Assembly (NCBI RefSeq): GCF_016704835.1
Contig: NZ_JADIZJ010000009.1
Location: 44,939-108,938 of the forward strand
DNA length: 64,000 nucleotides
Reading direction: 5' to 3'
Origin: Sphingopyxis sp.
Lineage (GTDB): Bacteria > Pseudomonadota > Alphaproteobacteria > Sphingomonadales > Sphingomonadaceae
Part shown: one piece after another, positions 16,173 through 26,129 of the stretch
Position numbering within the stretch: position 1 is the stretch's first letter
How the letters are laid out: each line of letters begins with the position of its first letter
Notes under the pieces: generated by a model
Databases searched by the model: none
Seen by the model: the letters and a program-made list of their open reading frames with translations, nothing else
What the model was told of the DNA's origin: nothing
Made by a program: the position numbers and the translations under genes

Positions 16173-17135
16173 TCAGGTCAGACGGCGGCTGACAAATTGG
16201 GCGCCATCGTCGATCGCATTGCGCGCGATCTGCGCCACCGACATCGCTTCGAGAAAACTGTGCGTCGCGCCCGCGTAGATTTTCGCCTCCGTCTCAACCG
16301 CTTGCTCGCGCAACAATGCACCCATGGCGACCGATTGTTCGGCCAGCAGGTCGCATTCAGGAATCACCAGAAAAACGGGTGGCATGCCGGTCATGTCAGC
16401 CAGCATCGGGCAAACGAGCGGGTCGCGCGATTGCCGGCCCCAGTCGGCAAGATAGTTGGCGTAATAGCTACGCGCCTCTGCGCGATCCATGATCGAGCCC
16501 GGGCCGCCGAACCGAGCCTCTGCCTCGTCCGACACCTCGGTCGAGAAATAGCCATAGTTGGAGAGGATTGCGCGAATGAGACATCCCTCGCCGCGCGCGC
16601 GCAAGCGGAGCGCGGTTGCGAACGAGAGGTTGGCGCCAGCGGAGTCGCCTCCCATCGCCAAGCGGGCCGGATCAACTCCCCAATCAGCGCCATGATCCTT
16701 GAGCCACAAAATCAGCGCCTCGATTCGGTCGAGCGCGACCGGATATTTATGCTCAGGCGATAGCGGGTAATCGACACCGATCACGACAAAGCCGCCGGCT
16801 TCGGCATATTCGCGCATCAGCCGGTCGTGCGTGTCGATCGAGAACAGCGTGAAGCCGCCGCCGTGCAGATAGACGAGCGCCGGCGCCGCGGTGCCGACGC
16901 CTTCGGGACGATAGATACGGATACGAAGCTCGCCAGCCCCTGCGTCGAAATGCAGCTCGCGCGTTTCCGCCATGACCGGCCCGCCCTCGGCCCACCGCGC
17001 GCGCACCTGCTCCGACACCGCGCGCTGCTCGGGAAAGCTCAACGTGCCAAATGAAGGATGCTTCGCCCAACCCGCTTTCATCTCGTCGAGAAAGTACTGG
17101 ATCTCGGGGTCTATGGTCATTTCGCGGGCAACCAT
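16173..17135 (-). CDS. Alpha/beta hydrolase, HSL-type esterase
   Basis: 320 residues from ATG 17135 (MVAREMTIDPEIQ), chosen because AAGGAG lies just upstream; the next ATG at 17120 overlaps the preceding stop. The HSL-family oxyanion motif HGGGF, nucleophile GDSAG, acid in PECDLLAEQ and final His in GATHSFLE are all present. Such enzymes hydrolyse short-chain esters or amides. It is the last gene of the minus-strand amidohydrolase operon. No signal peptide is seen, so it acts in the cytoplasm. Confidence 0.9.
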   Translation of the reverse strand: MVAREMTIDPEIQYFLDEMKAGWAKHPSFGTLSFPEQRAVSEQVRARWAEGGPVMAETRELHFDAGAGELRIRIYRPEGVGTAAPALVYLHGGGFTLFSIDTHDRLMREYAEAGGFVVIGVDYPLSPEHKYPVALDRIEALILWLKDHGADWGVDPARLAMGGDSAGANLSFATALRLRARGEGCLIRAILSNYGYFSTEVSDEAEARFGGPGSIMDRAEARSYYANYLADWGRQSRDPLVCPMLADMTGMPPVFLVIPECDLLAEQSVAMGALLREQAVETEAKIYAGATHSFLEAMSVAQIARNAIDDGAQFVSRRLT

Positions 17136-20100
17136 TGCATCTCCTTTTCGCCCTCGGCGAACCATGGCGGGGGCAGTTTGCGTTCGACGGGCCATAATTC
17201 GTCCAGCGTGTCGGCGTCGAACAGATGTCCGCCGCGCATGACGAGCTTGACCGTTCGGCTATTGCGGATATCGACCAGCGGATCGGCGTCGAAAATGACG
17301 AGATCGGCATATTTTCCCGGTTCGAGCGTCCCCATATCGGCCAGCCTGCCGATGGTCTCAGCCGAGCCCGCGGTGGCCGCATGAAGAATCGCCATCGGCT
17401 TCATGCCGCCCAGCGCGTGCGCTTCCATTTCATAATGATAGCCTATTCCCGGCTCGTCGCCATGCGATCCCATGCCGACCAATGCACCGTTTTTCGCCAG
17501 CAGGGCGGCGTCGGCGGCTAGTGCGGGCATGCGCGATGCGTCGAGCGATGCCCAATCACGATGGGCCAGCTTGTGGGAGATCGCAGCAGGCGACCAGAAT
17601 CGCTTCACCTTTGCATCGAGCGCGGGGTCGTATTTGTCGACATAATAGTTCCGCCCCGCCGGCCCGCTTGTATTGATCAATAACGTGGCGACATAGCTCG
17701 TGCGCATCAGCTGATAGAGCTTCACCACATCTTCGCCGAACGGTGCGATCGGCAGCGCATGTTCGTTGCCTGCATAACCGTCGATGATCTGGCTCAGGAT
17801 CAGCTTCGGATTGTGGCTGCCCTCCGTGGTCGGGAGCAGCCCCTGCTCGCGCGCGGCCATGGCGATCCACTGGCGCACGCTGCGACTTTCGCCGCGATAT
17901 TGCTTGATGTTGCGAAGTCCCCACGCGTCGCGATAGCGCTGGAGCACGGCGCGCACCTGGTCGAGCGAAGTCAATCGTTCCTTCGAAAACAATGCGGGTC
18001 CGGTCGAACGCAGTCGTGGTCCAACGATCAGGCCAACATCGATCAGGTCCTGATAAGCGATCTGATCGATGCCCAGCGTCGACGGATCGAACGACGTCGT
18101 AACGCCGAACGCAAGCCGCGCGTGCAGATCCCATTCTTCGTATCCGATGACGTTGCGCCGGATGCCGCCGATATGGTCGTGCGCGTCGATGAAGCCGGGC
18201 GTAACGGTCCTGCCGCCGAGCTCGCGCGTCGGTGTGGCGGCAGGAATGGCAAAACTGTCGCGCGGGCCGATGGCAGCAATGCGGTCGCCGGTGATCAGGA
18301 TGTCCGCATTTTCGATCACCTGATCGCCAGCTGCCATGGTAAGCGCCCGCGCGCCCCGCAGCAGGATATTCCCCACCGGTCGCGCGCGCGGCAGTTCGGC
18401 GACCAATTCGACATGGCCGGTAGGAAGGGGAGCGGCCGCGCCGGGCAGAATCTGCAGATAATTCCCCACCGACCAGATCAGGCTGCCGTCCGCCCGCCAG
18501 TCGAAGAAATCGGCGCCCATATGCGTAACCTTGCGACCGCTATTGCCGGGTGCAGTCAGGTCGATCGCAACCGTCGGGTCGGTCGGCAGGGGCAGCACAT
18601 AAAGCTGTTCGCTTGTCTGCGCAGCTAACCATTCGCCGTCAGGGCTGATACGGATGTCGTCGGCGTTTGCGGGATAGTCGGTAAAATAATAGCCTTGCGC
18701 CTTAACCGCCGCGACCAGCCGCTGCGCGCCGGTTGCAAGGTCTACCTCGACCAGCCCCGCTTCGCCGAGCAGATAGACGACGCCGGGCCGACCGTTCACA
18801 AAATGCGGCCGCTGCCCGAAAATCCCCTCGGCGACCACTCGCGCCGGGCCGCCACCGGCAGGTATCGCGACCAACTCGCCCTGGCGCACGGTGCCGAATT
18901 CGAAACTTGACTGCTGACGCGCCGCAGCGGGCGAACGGACGACCAGAATGGTCTTTCCATCGGGCGTGAACGCGGGATGCGAATAAAAGGCCGGCAGATC
19001 GCTGATCCGGATCGCCGTCCCCGATCCGTCGGTTGCGATCGTCGACACCGCACCGCCAGTGCGCTCGCCCCAGGTTACGTAGGCAATCCGCGACCCGTCG
19101 GGGCTCCAGGCGGGAAGCGATGGCGGATCACCGTCGATCGGCAGCCGCAAAGCTGGGCCGCCATGGATGGTCTGGACATAGACGCTGCCCAGTGCGGCAT
19201 AGGCGACGCGGCCGCCGTCATGCGACGGGGTTGTCCCTTGTAGCAACTTCGCCCGTACCGGCCCGGTATCCTCGCGGAAGCCGATGCGCGTGCTTGCCCC
19301 CACTGCCAATCGCAGCCGCGCCTTGAACGGGATTGGCGTCACCCCCGATCCGTCCACCGCCCGGCGCTCGATCCTGCCCTGATAGGCAATCAGGATGGCT
19401 TTGCTGTCGGGGGTAAAACTGTAGCGCGGGATAAGGTCGAGTGACGCCGCGCCGTTCATCAGGTCGAGCGGCGCAGGGCCGAGGTCGCGATCGATACCGC
19501 GAGCCAGATCGCGGACGCGCAGCCGTGTTTCGGCCATGCGCCGCGTGGCATAGGCAAGCAGTTTGCCGTCGGGCGAAATCGCCGGGCGGAAGAAGGTCTC
19601 GTCCCCGGCTTCGCGTCCGCCCGAACTGCCAACGATTGTTTCTTCGGCTCCGCTGGACAGATCGCGGCGAACGATCGTCCACGGCACCGGCGCGTCGAAC
19701 GACAGGTTGCCGGTGTGCCGTGCGTAATAGAGATACTTGCCGTCACTTGATGCCGCAGCTCCCAGGGTGCTTTGCCAGCTATCGTATGGCGAATCATCCG
19801 TTGGCTTCGCGGCCACGACGAGTTCCCCACCTCCCCCATCAACCGGGTGGCGCCATAGCTCGTACCGGTCGATGCGGATACGATAGCGGCTGACATAGAC
19901 CGATTTGCCGTCGGCGCTCCATTCGGGAGAAGTCCGCACGGCGCCATCATCGTCCGCGCTGATCCGCCGCGAACCGCTACCATCGGCGCGTGCGATCCAG
20001 ACATTGTCGCCGCCAGACCTGTCGCTGACATAGCCGATCCATTTGCCGTCGGGTGAGAAGCTTGGCTGCACTTCGAAAGCCATGCCGTTGGCGATCGGAA

Positions 20101-20332
20101 CCGCGCGCCCACCCTCCATGGGTAGCGAATAGATTTCGCCGAGCATGTCGAAGATTATCGTTTTGCCGTCGGGGGATACCGCGATCGACATGAACGTGCC
20201 GCTCGACACCTCGTAATCCAGGGTGCGCGCCGGCTTCATTGGCAGCGTCGGCTGGTCCGCCGCCTGCGCCGCGGGGATCGCCAGCGCCATCGCGGTTGCC
20301 AGCCCCCATGTCGCCCAAACTGCACGCCTCAC
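17117..20332 (-). CDS. Exported beta-propeller/amidohydrolase fusion protein
   Basis: 1071 residues from GTG 20332, chosen for the AAGGGG upstream and because it gives a clean signal peptide (MRRAVWATWG...AAQA); the frame stays open much further upstream without similarity. Residues about 30-620 form a TolB/WD40-like propeller with repeated SPDGK motifs (VSPDGKTIIFD, FSPDGKWIGYV, ISPDGKLLAYA, FTPDGKTILVV). The rest is an amidohydrolase domain with the metal motif TPGFIDAHDHIGG (HxH) and a C-terminal PGKYADLVIFD. Large proteins of this layout are periplasmic and poorly characterised; peptides or cyclic amides are plausible substrates. It lies 50 bp after proC in the operon. Confidence 0.88.
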   Translation of the reverse strand: MRRAVWATWGLATAMALAIPAAQAADQPTLPMKPARTLDYEVSSGTFMSIAVSPDGKTIIFDMLGEIYSLPMEGGRAVPIANGMAFEVQPSFSPDGKWIGYVSDRSGGDNVWIARADGSGSRRISADDDGAVRTSPEWSADGKSVYVSRYRIRIDRYELWRHPVDGGGGELVVAAKPTDDSPYDSWQSTLGAAASSDGKYLYYARHTGNLSFDAPVPWTIVRRDLSSGAEETIVGSSGGREAGDETFFRPAISPDGKLLAYATRRMAETRLRVRDLARGIDRDLGPAPLDLMNGAASLDLIPRYSFTPDSKAILIAYQGRIERRAVDGSGVTPIPFKARLRLAVGASTRIGFREDTGPVRAKLLQGTTPSHDGGRVAYAALGSVYVQTIHGGPALRLPIDGDPPSLPAWSPDGSRIAYVTWGERTGGAVSTIATDGSGTAIRISDLPAFYSHPAFTPDGKTILVVRSPAAARQQSSFEFGTVRQGELVAIPAGGGPARVVAEGIFGQRPHFVNGRPGVVYLLGEAGLVEVDLATGAQRLVAAVKAQGYYFTDYPANADDIRISPDGEWLAAQTSEQLYVLPLPTDPTVAIDLTAPGNSGRKVTHMGADFFDWRADGSLIWSVGNYLQILPGAAAPLPTGHVELVAELPRARPVGNILLRGARALTMAAGDQVIENADILITGDRIAAIGPRDSFAIPAATPTRELGGRTVTPGFIDAHDHIGGIRRNVIGYEEWDLHARLAFGVTTSFDPSTLGIDQIAYQDLIDVGLIVGPRLRSTGPALFSKERLTSLDQVRAVLQRYRDAWGLRNIKQYRGESRSVRQWIAMAAREQGLLPTTEGSHNPKLILSQIIDGYAGNEHALPIAPFGEDVVKLYQLMRTSYVATLLINTSGPAGRNYYVDKYDPALDAKVKRFWSPAAISHKLAHRDWASLDASRMPALAADAALLAKNGALVGMGSHGDEPGIGYHYEMEAHALGGMKPMAILHAATAGSAETIGRLADMGTLEPGKYADLVIFDADPLVDIRNSRTVKLVMRGGHLFDADTLDELWPVERKLPPPWFAEGEKEMQWLPAK

Positions 20333-20382
20333 TGTATCACCCCTTCGCCCGTGTTCCATCGGCCCGGAATCGACATCGATCG

Positions 20383-21168
20383 TTATGCGCCACCGCGGCC
20401 AGCGAGGTCGCGCGACCGCGTCGCCGCGGCAGCGACGACTTTGCCGACGAGCCGGTCGATCGCGTCGTCCGCATCCATCGGCGCGAGCCCCGCTGCGGTT
20501 GTTCCGCCGGGGCTCGTCACCTGCTGCCGCAACTGCGCCAGAGCGGCGCTGTCGGCGTCTGCCAACGCCGCCGCCCCGACAAAAGTGGCACGCGCAAGCT
20601 GGGTCGACAGCGCAATCGGTAATCCCGCGTCGCCACCGGCTTTCGCCAACGCTTCGGTAAAGCGAAAGAAATAGGCAGGACCGCTGCCCGAAACCGCGGT
20701 CACGATATCGATCTGCGCTTCGTCGGCGAGCCACACGACATTGCCCGTTGGAGCCAGCAACGCATCGACGGTGGAGCGGTCGTTTGCGCCGACGCCCGGT
20801 CCCGCGGCCGCTGCCGTGATTCCCTTGCCGATCGCTGCCGGAGTGTTCGGCATCGCCCGGACGATCCGCGAGCCTATCGCCTCGCCGAGCGCGCCCAAGG
20901 TGATCCCGGCCATGATCGACACACCCAACACGCCGCGATCGGCTAATGGCCGCAAGTCACCGGCGATGGCTTCGAACTTCTGGGGTTTCACGGCAAGGAC
21001 CACGACCAGGTCACCCTCAGCATCGACGTCGCCGAGCGCGTCGATCCGCTCGGCGCCGGGGGGTAGCGTGTCGAGCATCGGATCGAAAACGAGCACGCGA
21101 TGCTGGCCCTGCCAACCACGCGCCATCGCGCTCCCCATCCTGCCGCATCCGATCAGCAGTACATCCAT
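20383..21168 (-). CDS. proC: Pyrroline-5-carboxylate reductase
   Basis: 261 residues. NAD(P)-binding LIGCGRMGSAM at the N terminus; MPNTPAAIGKGITA and the C-terminal SGSGPAYFF plus TSPGGTTAAGL are ProC signatures. It reduces 1-pyrroline-5-carboxylate, or related cyclic imines, to proline-type amino acids. Its place inside an amidohydrolase operon, overlapping the preceding stop by one base, is unusual for a housekeeping proline gene and suggests a role on a degradation product. Whether it is the cell's only ProC cannot be seen. Confidence 0.92.
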   Translation of the reverse strand: MDVLLIGCGRMGSAMARGWQGQHRVLVFDPMLDTLPPGAERIDALGDVDAEGDLVVVLAVKPQKFEAIAGDLRPLADRGVLGVSIMAGITLGALGEAIGSRIVRAMPNTPAAIGKGITAAAAGPGVGANDRSTVDALLAPTGNVVWLADEAQIDIVTAVSGSGPAYFFRFTEALAKAGGDAGLPIALSTQLARATFVGAAALADADSAALAQLRQQVTSPGGTTAAGLAPMDADDAIDRLVGKVVAAAATRSRDLAGRGGA

Positions 21169-22452
21169 CAGCGTGTGTCGCGATAGCGTTCGGCGAGCAT
21201 GTCCTGACGCGACCGGTTGGTGGCCAGGCGACCTTCGATGATCACGCTCTCGGCATTGGTCGAAGGCTCAAGCGGGTCGCCATCCCAAATCACCAGATCG
21301 GCGTCGGCTCCGGGCGTCAGCGCACCGCCGCTACGACCCCAGATCGCTAGTGGGCTGACCGTCACCGCGCGCAGCGCATCGATGTAGGGCAGCCCGTTAG
21401 CAACCGCGATGCCGGCGCCTTCGCGCAGGCCCATCCCGGCGTTGTAGGTCGTATGGATCGCCCCGCCCGCCTGCCCGATCGCGATCGCAACCCCGGCCTT
21501 GGCAAGGATCGCGGCATTGTCCTGCCGCGCGCCGAGCTGGTCGAAATTGAACGGCAGATTGACCTGTGGATCGAGGATTACCGCGACCTTGGCAACCGCG
21601 AGTACATCGGCGGCGCGCCGCTTCGGAACCACCGACGACAATCACCTTGATCCCGAAATCCGATACGAGCGCCGCTGCTTGGCGAATATCGGACTCGCGG
21701 TGGGTCTGGATTGCCAGTGGCAGCTTGCCCGACAGAACGTCGCGCAGCGCGCCGTCAGCGCCGCCCAGGGGTGCACTATCACCCTTAGTTCGGTCCTCGC
21801 GCGATCCACCACGCTTGTCCTTGCGCCTGGCCGCCGCCTCGGGCGGGGCCGCCATGCCCCGCTTGGTATCGCCCAGCAGCTTGCGAAGCGCTGTCCATTG
21901 CTGGGCGCGGGCGCCGAGACGGTCCCAAGCGCCGCCGCCAATGACCGCGTAGACCGCAACGACACCGCCGCGATCGAGGATATCCACTCCGTCGCGTAGC
22001 CGTGCGAACACGGGTTCGCCGCTCATCGGAGCATTGCGCGAAGGCGATGGATAGATCAGCGCACGCGTGACCCCATCGGCGCGCGCGAGGCTGACCAACG
22101 TTGAATTGCCGTTGAGCGCCCGACTTGAGTCGTAGCCGGGGGTGCGTTCGTCGGTGGACGCATCGTCGCGCGTTTCGGGCGAGCTCGCGACTTCGACCAA
22201 GCCAATCTGGGTCGCGGCATTGACCAGTCCCGGCGTCACCGGCTTGCCGCGGGCGTCGATCACCTTGCCGCCCGAAGGCACCGGGCCGGAAGGCGCAACC
22301 GACACGATCCGGCCATCGTCGATGATGATCGTGGCGTCCTTGACAGGTTCGGCGTCTTCCATCGTCCAGGCGTCGGCGTGAATGATGACAAGCGTCTCTG
22401 CCGACGCCGGCGTTGCGATCGCCAGTGCGATCAGGCTCGCGACGATCCTCAT
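21168..22452 (-). pseudogene. Exported amidohydrolase-like protein without HxH metal motif, frame broken near 21620
   Basis: Starts MRIVASLIALAIATPASAE, a signal peptide, and restores to about 428 residues. Around 21615-21630 the frame changes: VIVVGGSEA is followed in the next frame by RAADVLAVAKVAVILDPQ and continues to the end. At the place where amidohydrolases carry HxH (TPGxxDxHxH) this protein reads TPGLVNAATQIG, so the metal ligands are absent. It may therefore be a catalytically inactive partner of the adjacent 461-residue enzyme, with which it overlaps by 4 bp. The shift may be a sequence error. Confidence 0.75.
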
Positions 22453-23834
22453 TGACTGACCTCCACCCGGCCGACTTCAAAGTCCGAAACCGCCTGAGTT
22501 GGCGGCTTCGACCGGTCCCAGGCGACCGCACCGTCGATCATGACCAGATCCGCCCTCGTGTAGATGCTGAAAGGGTTACCCGACCACAGGACGACATCGG
22601 CTTGATAGCCTGGCGCCAGCGTTCCGATGCGCTTGTCCATGCCGAGCAGTTTCGCGGGGTTGCTTGTCGTCCATTTGATCATGCGCTCGGGCGGAATGTC
22701 GATGCCGATACGCCGGCCCGCGGCGGCCGCCTTTGCCGCCGCGATATTCAGTCGCTGACCGTCGACGGGGGAATCCGAATGCATCATCACACATACACCG
22801 GCTTGTTCAAGCAACGGCGCCTCGGCGCGGATCGCGTCCTGCGCCTCCATCTTGAAACCCCACCAGTCGGCCCACACCGCCGCGCAGGTGCCCGCTTCGC
22901 GCAGCAAGCCGGGGATCTTGTAGGCCTCGGTCGCGTGGTGGACCGCGCCGATGCGGAACCCGAACTCCTTGGCGATCGACAGCATCGCGGCAATGTCGCC
23001 GGCGCGATAGCAATGGAGATTAACGCGGATATCGCCCGCCAATATTCCCGCCAGCGCCTCCAACTTCAGGTCGCGCGCGGGCATCGCGCCCGCACCCAGC
23101 CGGGCCTGCTCGACGGACCGCTTGTAGCGCTGCGCGTCGAGGAACGTCTGACGCATGTAGGAAATCACGCCCTGCCGGCTCGTCGGACCCTCATTATCCT
23201 TGTCGGCGCCCCAGCTCTTGGGGTTTTCGCCGCACGCCATCTTGAACCCCTGGACGTTGCCGACGGCCTTCATGTCCCAGATCGTCGGCGCGTGGATCGG
23301 TTTGACGACCACCGATCGCCCGGCAAAGATCGGGACCGACCCAGGCAGGATCTGGAGCGTCGTCACACCATTCGCCAGCGCGCGATCAAAACCCATGTCC
23401 TGCGCATTCACCGCAGTCTCGACCCAGGTGTCGGCGACGTTCGGCGCGCTGGTTTCGGAAACGTCCGATGCTTCGCGGTCGATCGCGGTCAGCGGCAGAA
23501 CGAAGGTGCCGTCATGGCTGTGGACGTCGATCACCCCTGGCGTGACCCAGCGACCGGTCGCATCGACCTCGCGCACGCCGGGATTGGCGATGGCCTTGCC
23601 AACCGCGACGATCTTGCCCCCGCGGATCAGGATGTCGCCGCTGTTGATCCGGCCGCCCGCACCGTCGAGTATCGTCGCGCCTTTGAGCAGCATATCGTCG
23701 GGGGGCGGCGCCCGATAACGGCTGGGAAACGGATCGAGCTGCCAAGGTTGTGGCGCGACGCGCTGCGCGGCGGCAGGCCCTGCCAACGCGATCGCCGCCG
23801 CCACGATCATTCCGAAACGCATCGCTCGCGTCAT
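22449..23834 (-). CDS. Exported metal-dependent amidohydrolase
   Basis: 461 residues with a signal peptide (MIVAAAIALAGPAAAQ). It has the composite-domain start MLLKGATILDGAGG, the metal motif TPGVIDVHSHDG, VNLHCYRAGD and AVHHATEAYK as further His ligands, and MMHSDSPVDGQ with the catalytic Asp. The C terminus GTLAPGYQADVVLWSGNP closes the small beta domain. This subgroup resembles imidazolonepropionase/prolidase-like amidohydrolases. It is translationally coupled (ATGA) to the HxH-less homologue downstream. A dipeptide or cyclic amide substrate is a guess. Confidence 0.88.
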   Translation of the reverse strand: MTRAMRFGMIVAAAIALAGPAAAQRVAPQPWQLDPFPSRYRAPPPDDMLLKGATILDGAGGRINSGDILIRGGKIVAVGKAIANPGVREVDATGRWVTPGVIDVHSHDGTFVLPLTAIDREASDVSETSAPNVADTWVETAVNAQDMGFDRALANGVTTLQILPGSVPIFAGRSVVVKPIHAPTIWDMKAVGNVQGFKMACGENPKSWGADKDNEGPTSRQGVISYMRQTFLDAQRYKRSVEQARLGAGAMPARDLKLEALAGILAGDIRVNLHCYRAGDIAAMLSIAKEFGFRIGAVHHATEAYKIPGLLREAGTCAAVWADWWGFKMEAQDAIRAEAPLLEQAGVCVMMHSDSPVDGQRLNIAAAKAAAAGRRIGIDIPPERMIKWTTSNPAKLLGMDKRIGTLAPGYQADVVLWSGNPFSIYTRADLVMIDGAVAWDRSKPPTQAVSDFEVGRVEVSQ

Positions 23835-23846
23835 GCCCGCCCCCTG

Positions 23847-24476
23847 TCAGCGTCGCTGGTTGAATCTCTGCATCCAGGCCACAGTTGCCGCGTCGGGCAA
23901 GGCACCTAGGATGGCATGCAGTGTATCAGCGCGCTCGTCCTGCCCCAGCTTGAATTTGCCCGTGACGCCGGTGACCGTAGCACGAAAGCCGATGATATGA
24001 TCCAGCATCGAGCGATAACGTTCGCCAAGCTCGTCAATGTGCCAAGGATCGGATCGTCCTTCCTCCATCGCGGCAATTAGCGTCTGCAGCGACGGTTCGG
24101 TCAGCGCATCGTCAAACTCGATATCGGCAGCGATCTTGAGCTGGGCATAATTCCACGTCGGCGCCCAATCGCGTCGCCCGGCATGTTCGGGACTGACATA
24201 GGCCTGAGGGCCGGTGAAGAGGATTGTCGCCGCCGGTTCGGCCGTGAGCGCGGTAAAAAGCGGGTTTGAACGCATCAAATGCCCGATCAGCTCAACCAAC
24301 TGGCCATCCGCGTCATACACCCCGACCAATGGGAGCAGGCTCGCCTCCAGCGTCGCCGCACGACCGCCGCAGACCCAGGCGAGCGGGAATTCCGCGATCA
24401 ATGCGCGAACATCGCCCAGATTAAACCGCTCGAACAGCGCCACGTCGCCCCCCGCCTGAATGTCCCCGTCCGTCAC
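23847..24476 (-). CDS. PaiB-like FMN-binding protein
   Basis: 209 residues of the FMN-binding split-barrel PaiB family. RSNPLFTAL, YVSPEHAG and APTWNYAQLK are the family signature (PTWNY), and the C terminus has GKFKLGQDER where the family usually has KLSQN. PaiB proteins are described as negative regulators of degradation enzymes in Bacillus, but most are uncharacterised flavin proteins. It is the first gene of the six-gene amidohydrolase operon and is divergent from the MocR-type regulator. Confidence 0.85.
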   Translation of the reverse strand: MTDGDIQAGGDVALFERFNLGDVRALIAEFPLAWVCGGRAATLEASLLPLVGVYDADGQLVELIGHLMRSNPLFTALTAEPAATILFTGPQAYVSPEHAGRRDWAPTWNYAQLKIAADIEFDDALTEPSLQTLIAAMEEGRSDPWHIDELGERYRSMLDHIIGFRATVTGVTGKFKLGQDERADTLHAILGALPDAATVAWMQRFNQRR

Positions 24477-24582
24477 GCGGATGCCCCTGCAATCCAGCGA
24501 TTTGCTCCGCCAGACCTATCTCATGCCTTGCTTGTTCCCCAGCATTGGGACCGCCACAAGCACCAAAACCGAAAAAAACGGG

Positions 24583-24595
24583 GGTCCAGTGGACC
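24583..24595. promoter_or_regulatory. GGTCCAGTGGACC palindrome in the MocR/PaiB control region
   Basis: A 6-bp perfect inverted repeat around one G, 71 bp before the MocR start. The region also holds TTGGGACC near 24546 and a TTGGTCC at 24624. MocR regulators bind repeated half-sites, so autoregulation and divergent control of the PaiB operon are likely. Confidence 0.5.
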
Positions 24596-24622
24596 ATTGC
24601 ATGCACGTCTCCGGCTCGATAC

Positions 24623-24632
24623 CTTGGTCCCT
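24623..24632. promoter_or_regulatory. CTTGGTCCCT box, copy 1
   Basis: Ten bases identical to the copy at 26130 and close to those at 28408 and 30797. It is located 33 bp before the MocR ATG. Confidence 0.45.
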
Positions 24633-24665
24633 GCAGAGATAAATTCTGACAGAGGAGCGGGTCCA

Positions 24666-26126
24666 ATGCTGCGTCCATGGCAAGTCAGTCTCGGCGATCG
24701 GATCGATCCGGCGCGCGACGTCCCGATCTATATGCAGATCATCCAGGCACTGATCCGCGACATCGAACGCGGGAGGCTGACATCGGGGACCTACCTGCCG
24801 AGCAGCCGCGAACTGGCGCAAATATTGGGCGTCAATCGCAAGACCGTCGTTCTCGCCTATGAGGACCTGATCGCGCAAGGCTGGCTCGATTCGGCGGGAA
24901 CGCGCGGCACGATGGTGGCGAGCGCGCTGGCGGATCCGGTGCGGCGCCATCACGGCGAAGTCGAGGTGACGATGAGCACCGCCACAATTGACTATCGCTT
25001 CGCTTCACCGCCCGACCGGCCGCTCGCCCTGCCTTCCGGTCCAGGACTCAAGCTCGACGAGGGGGCGCCCGACGGACGACTGTTTCCTGCGGAATTGCTG
25101 GCGCGCGCCTATCGCGTCGCAGCTCACCGCGCCTCGCGCGACAATGGATTCCAATATCGCGATCCACGCGGTTCGCCAGCGCTGCGCGAAAGTATCGCGA
25201 CAATGCTCAAGAGCCAGCGCGGCCTTCCCGTGACGGCAGAGAATATCTGCATCACCCGCGGCAGCCAGAACGGCATTTTCCTCGCCGCGCACACCCTGAT
25301 CTGCCCGGGCGATTCGGTGATCGTCGAAGAATTGACATACGAGCCCGCCGTCGCCGCCTTTCGCGCGCTTGGCGCCAATATCTTGCCGGTCGGGCTCGAC
25401 GAGGACGGGATCGACATTGACGCGGTCGAACTGGCTTGTCGCCGTAACGCCGTCCGTGCCGTGTTCGTTACGCCGCATCATCAGTTTCCGACGACCGTGT
25501 CGCTTCGCCCGGAACGGCGGCTGCGCCTTCTCGAGCTGGCGCGTCAGTTCGGCTTTGCGATTATCGAGGATGATTATGACCATGAATTCCATTTCGAATC
25601 GCAGCCGCTGTTACCGATGGCGGGATATGGCCCCGGCCTCGTCATCTATGTCGGGTCGCTGTCAAAGCTTTTGCTGCCGGCGCTGCGCATAGGCTATGTC
25701 GCCGCGCCGCCGCCGGTGATCGACGCGATTGCCCATATGGTCTCGCTTACCGACGGCATGGGCAACACGCTGACCGAAGACGCCGCGGCCGAACTGATCG
25801 AAAATGGCGAGCTGCGCCGCCACGCGCGCAAGGTGCGGCAGGTCTATGCCAAGCGGCGCGGCGATTTCGCCGCTGAAATCGATCGGACGCTCGGTGGCAT
25901 CGCCGACTATCGCATGCCCGATGGCGGGCTCGCCTTCTGGCTGCGGTTCGACACCGACCTCGATCAGATGGAGGCCCGCGCCGCGGCAGTAGGGCTGCGC
26001 TTCGCGTCGTCTCGTTCGTTCATGACGCGCGACAGCGCACCGCGCGGATTGCGGATCGGTTTTGCGAGCCTCAACCAACATGAAGCGCGGACCGCGCTCG
26101 CGGCGCTGCGCGAAGCCGCGGGATAA
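24666..26126 (+). CDS. MocR-type regulator (GntR winged helix fused to PLP aminotransferase)
   Basis: 486 residues from ATG 24666; the upstream open frame is ignored because family similarity starts at MLRPWQVSLGDRID. Residues 10-80 form a GntR helix (SSRELAQILGVNRKTVVLAYEDL). The remainder is a type I aminotransferase fold with ITRGSQNGIFLA, IIEDDYDHEF and the PLP-binding Lys in GSLSKLLLPALRIGY. MocR proteins sense amino acids or amines as PLP adducts. Position between the amidohydrolase operon and the YtcJ/TonB genes, with shared boxes, suggests it controls both. Confidence 0.92.
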   Translation: MLRPWQVSLGDRIDPARDVPIYMQIIQALIRDIERGRLTSGTYLPSSRELAQILGVNRKTVVLAYEDLIAQGWLDSAGTRGTMVASALADPVRRHHGEVEVTMSTATIDYRFASPPDRPLALPSGPGLKLDEGAPDGRLFPAELLARAYRVAAHRASRDNGFQYRDPRGSPALRESIATMLKSQRGLPVTAENICITRGSQNGIFLAAHTLICPGDSVIVEELTYEPAVAAFRALGANILPVGLDEDGIDIDAVELACRRNAVRAVFVTPHHQFPTTVSLRPERRLRLLELARQFGFAIIEDDYDHEFHFESQPLLPMAGYGPGLVIYVGSLSKLLLPALRIGYVAAPPPVIDAIAHMVSLTDGMGNTLTEDAAAELIENGELRRHARKVRQVYAKRRGDFAAEIDRTLGGIADYRMPDGGLAFWLRFDTDLDQMEARAAAVGLRFASSRSFMTRDSAPRGLRIGFASLNQHEARTALAALREAAG

Positions 26127-26129
26127 GCT

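Noticed and set aside
20360..20734. Upstream extension of the beta-propeller/amidohydrolase frame
   Set aside because: It overlaps proC in another frame, and the GTG at 20332 has a ribosome-binding site and begins a proper signal peptide.
22413..23909. A 498-codon open frame on the plus strand
   Set aside because: Antisense to the intact 461-residue amidohydrolase; no start signal or motif.
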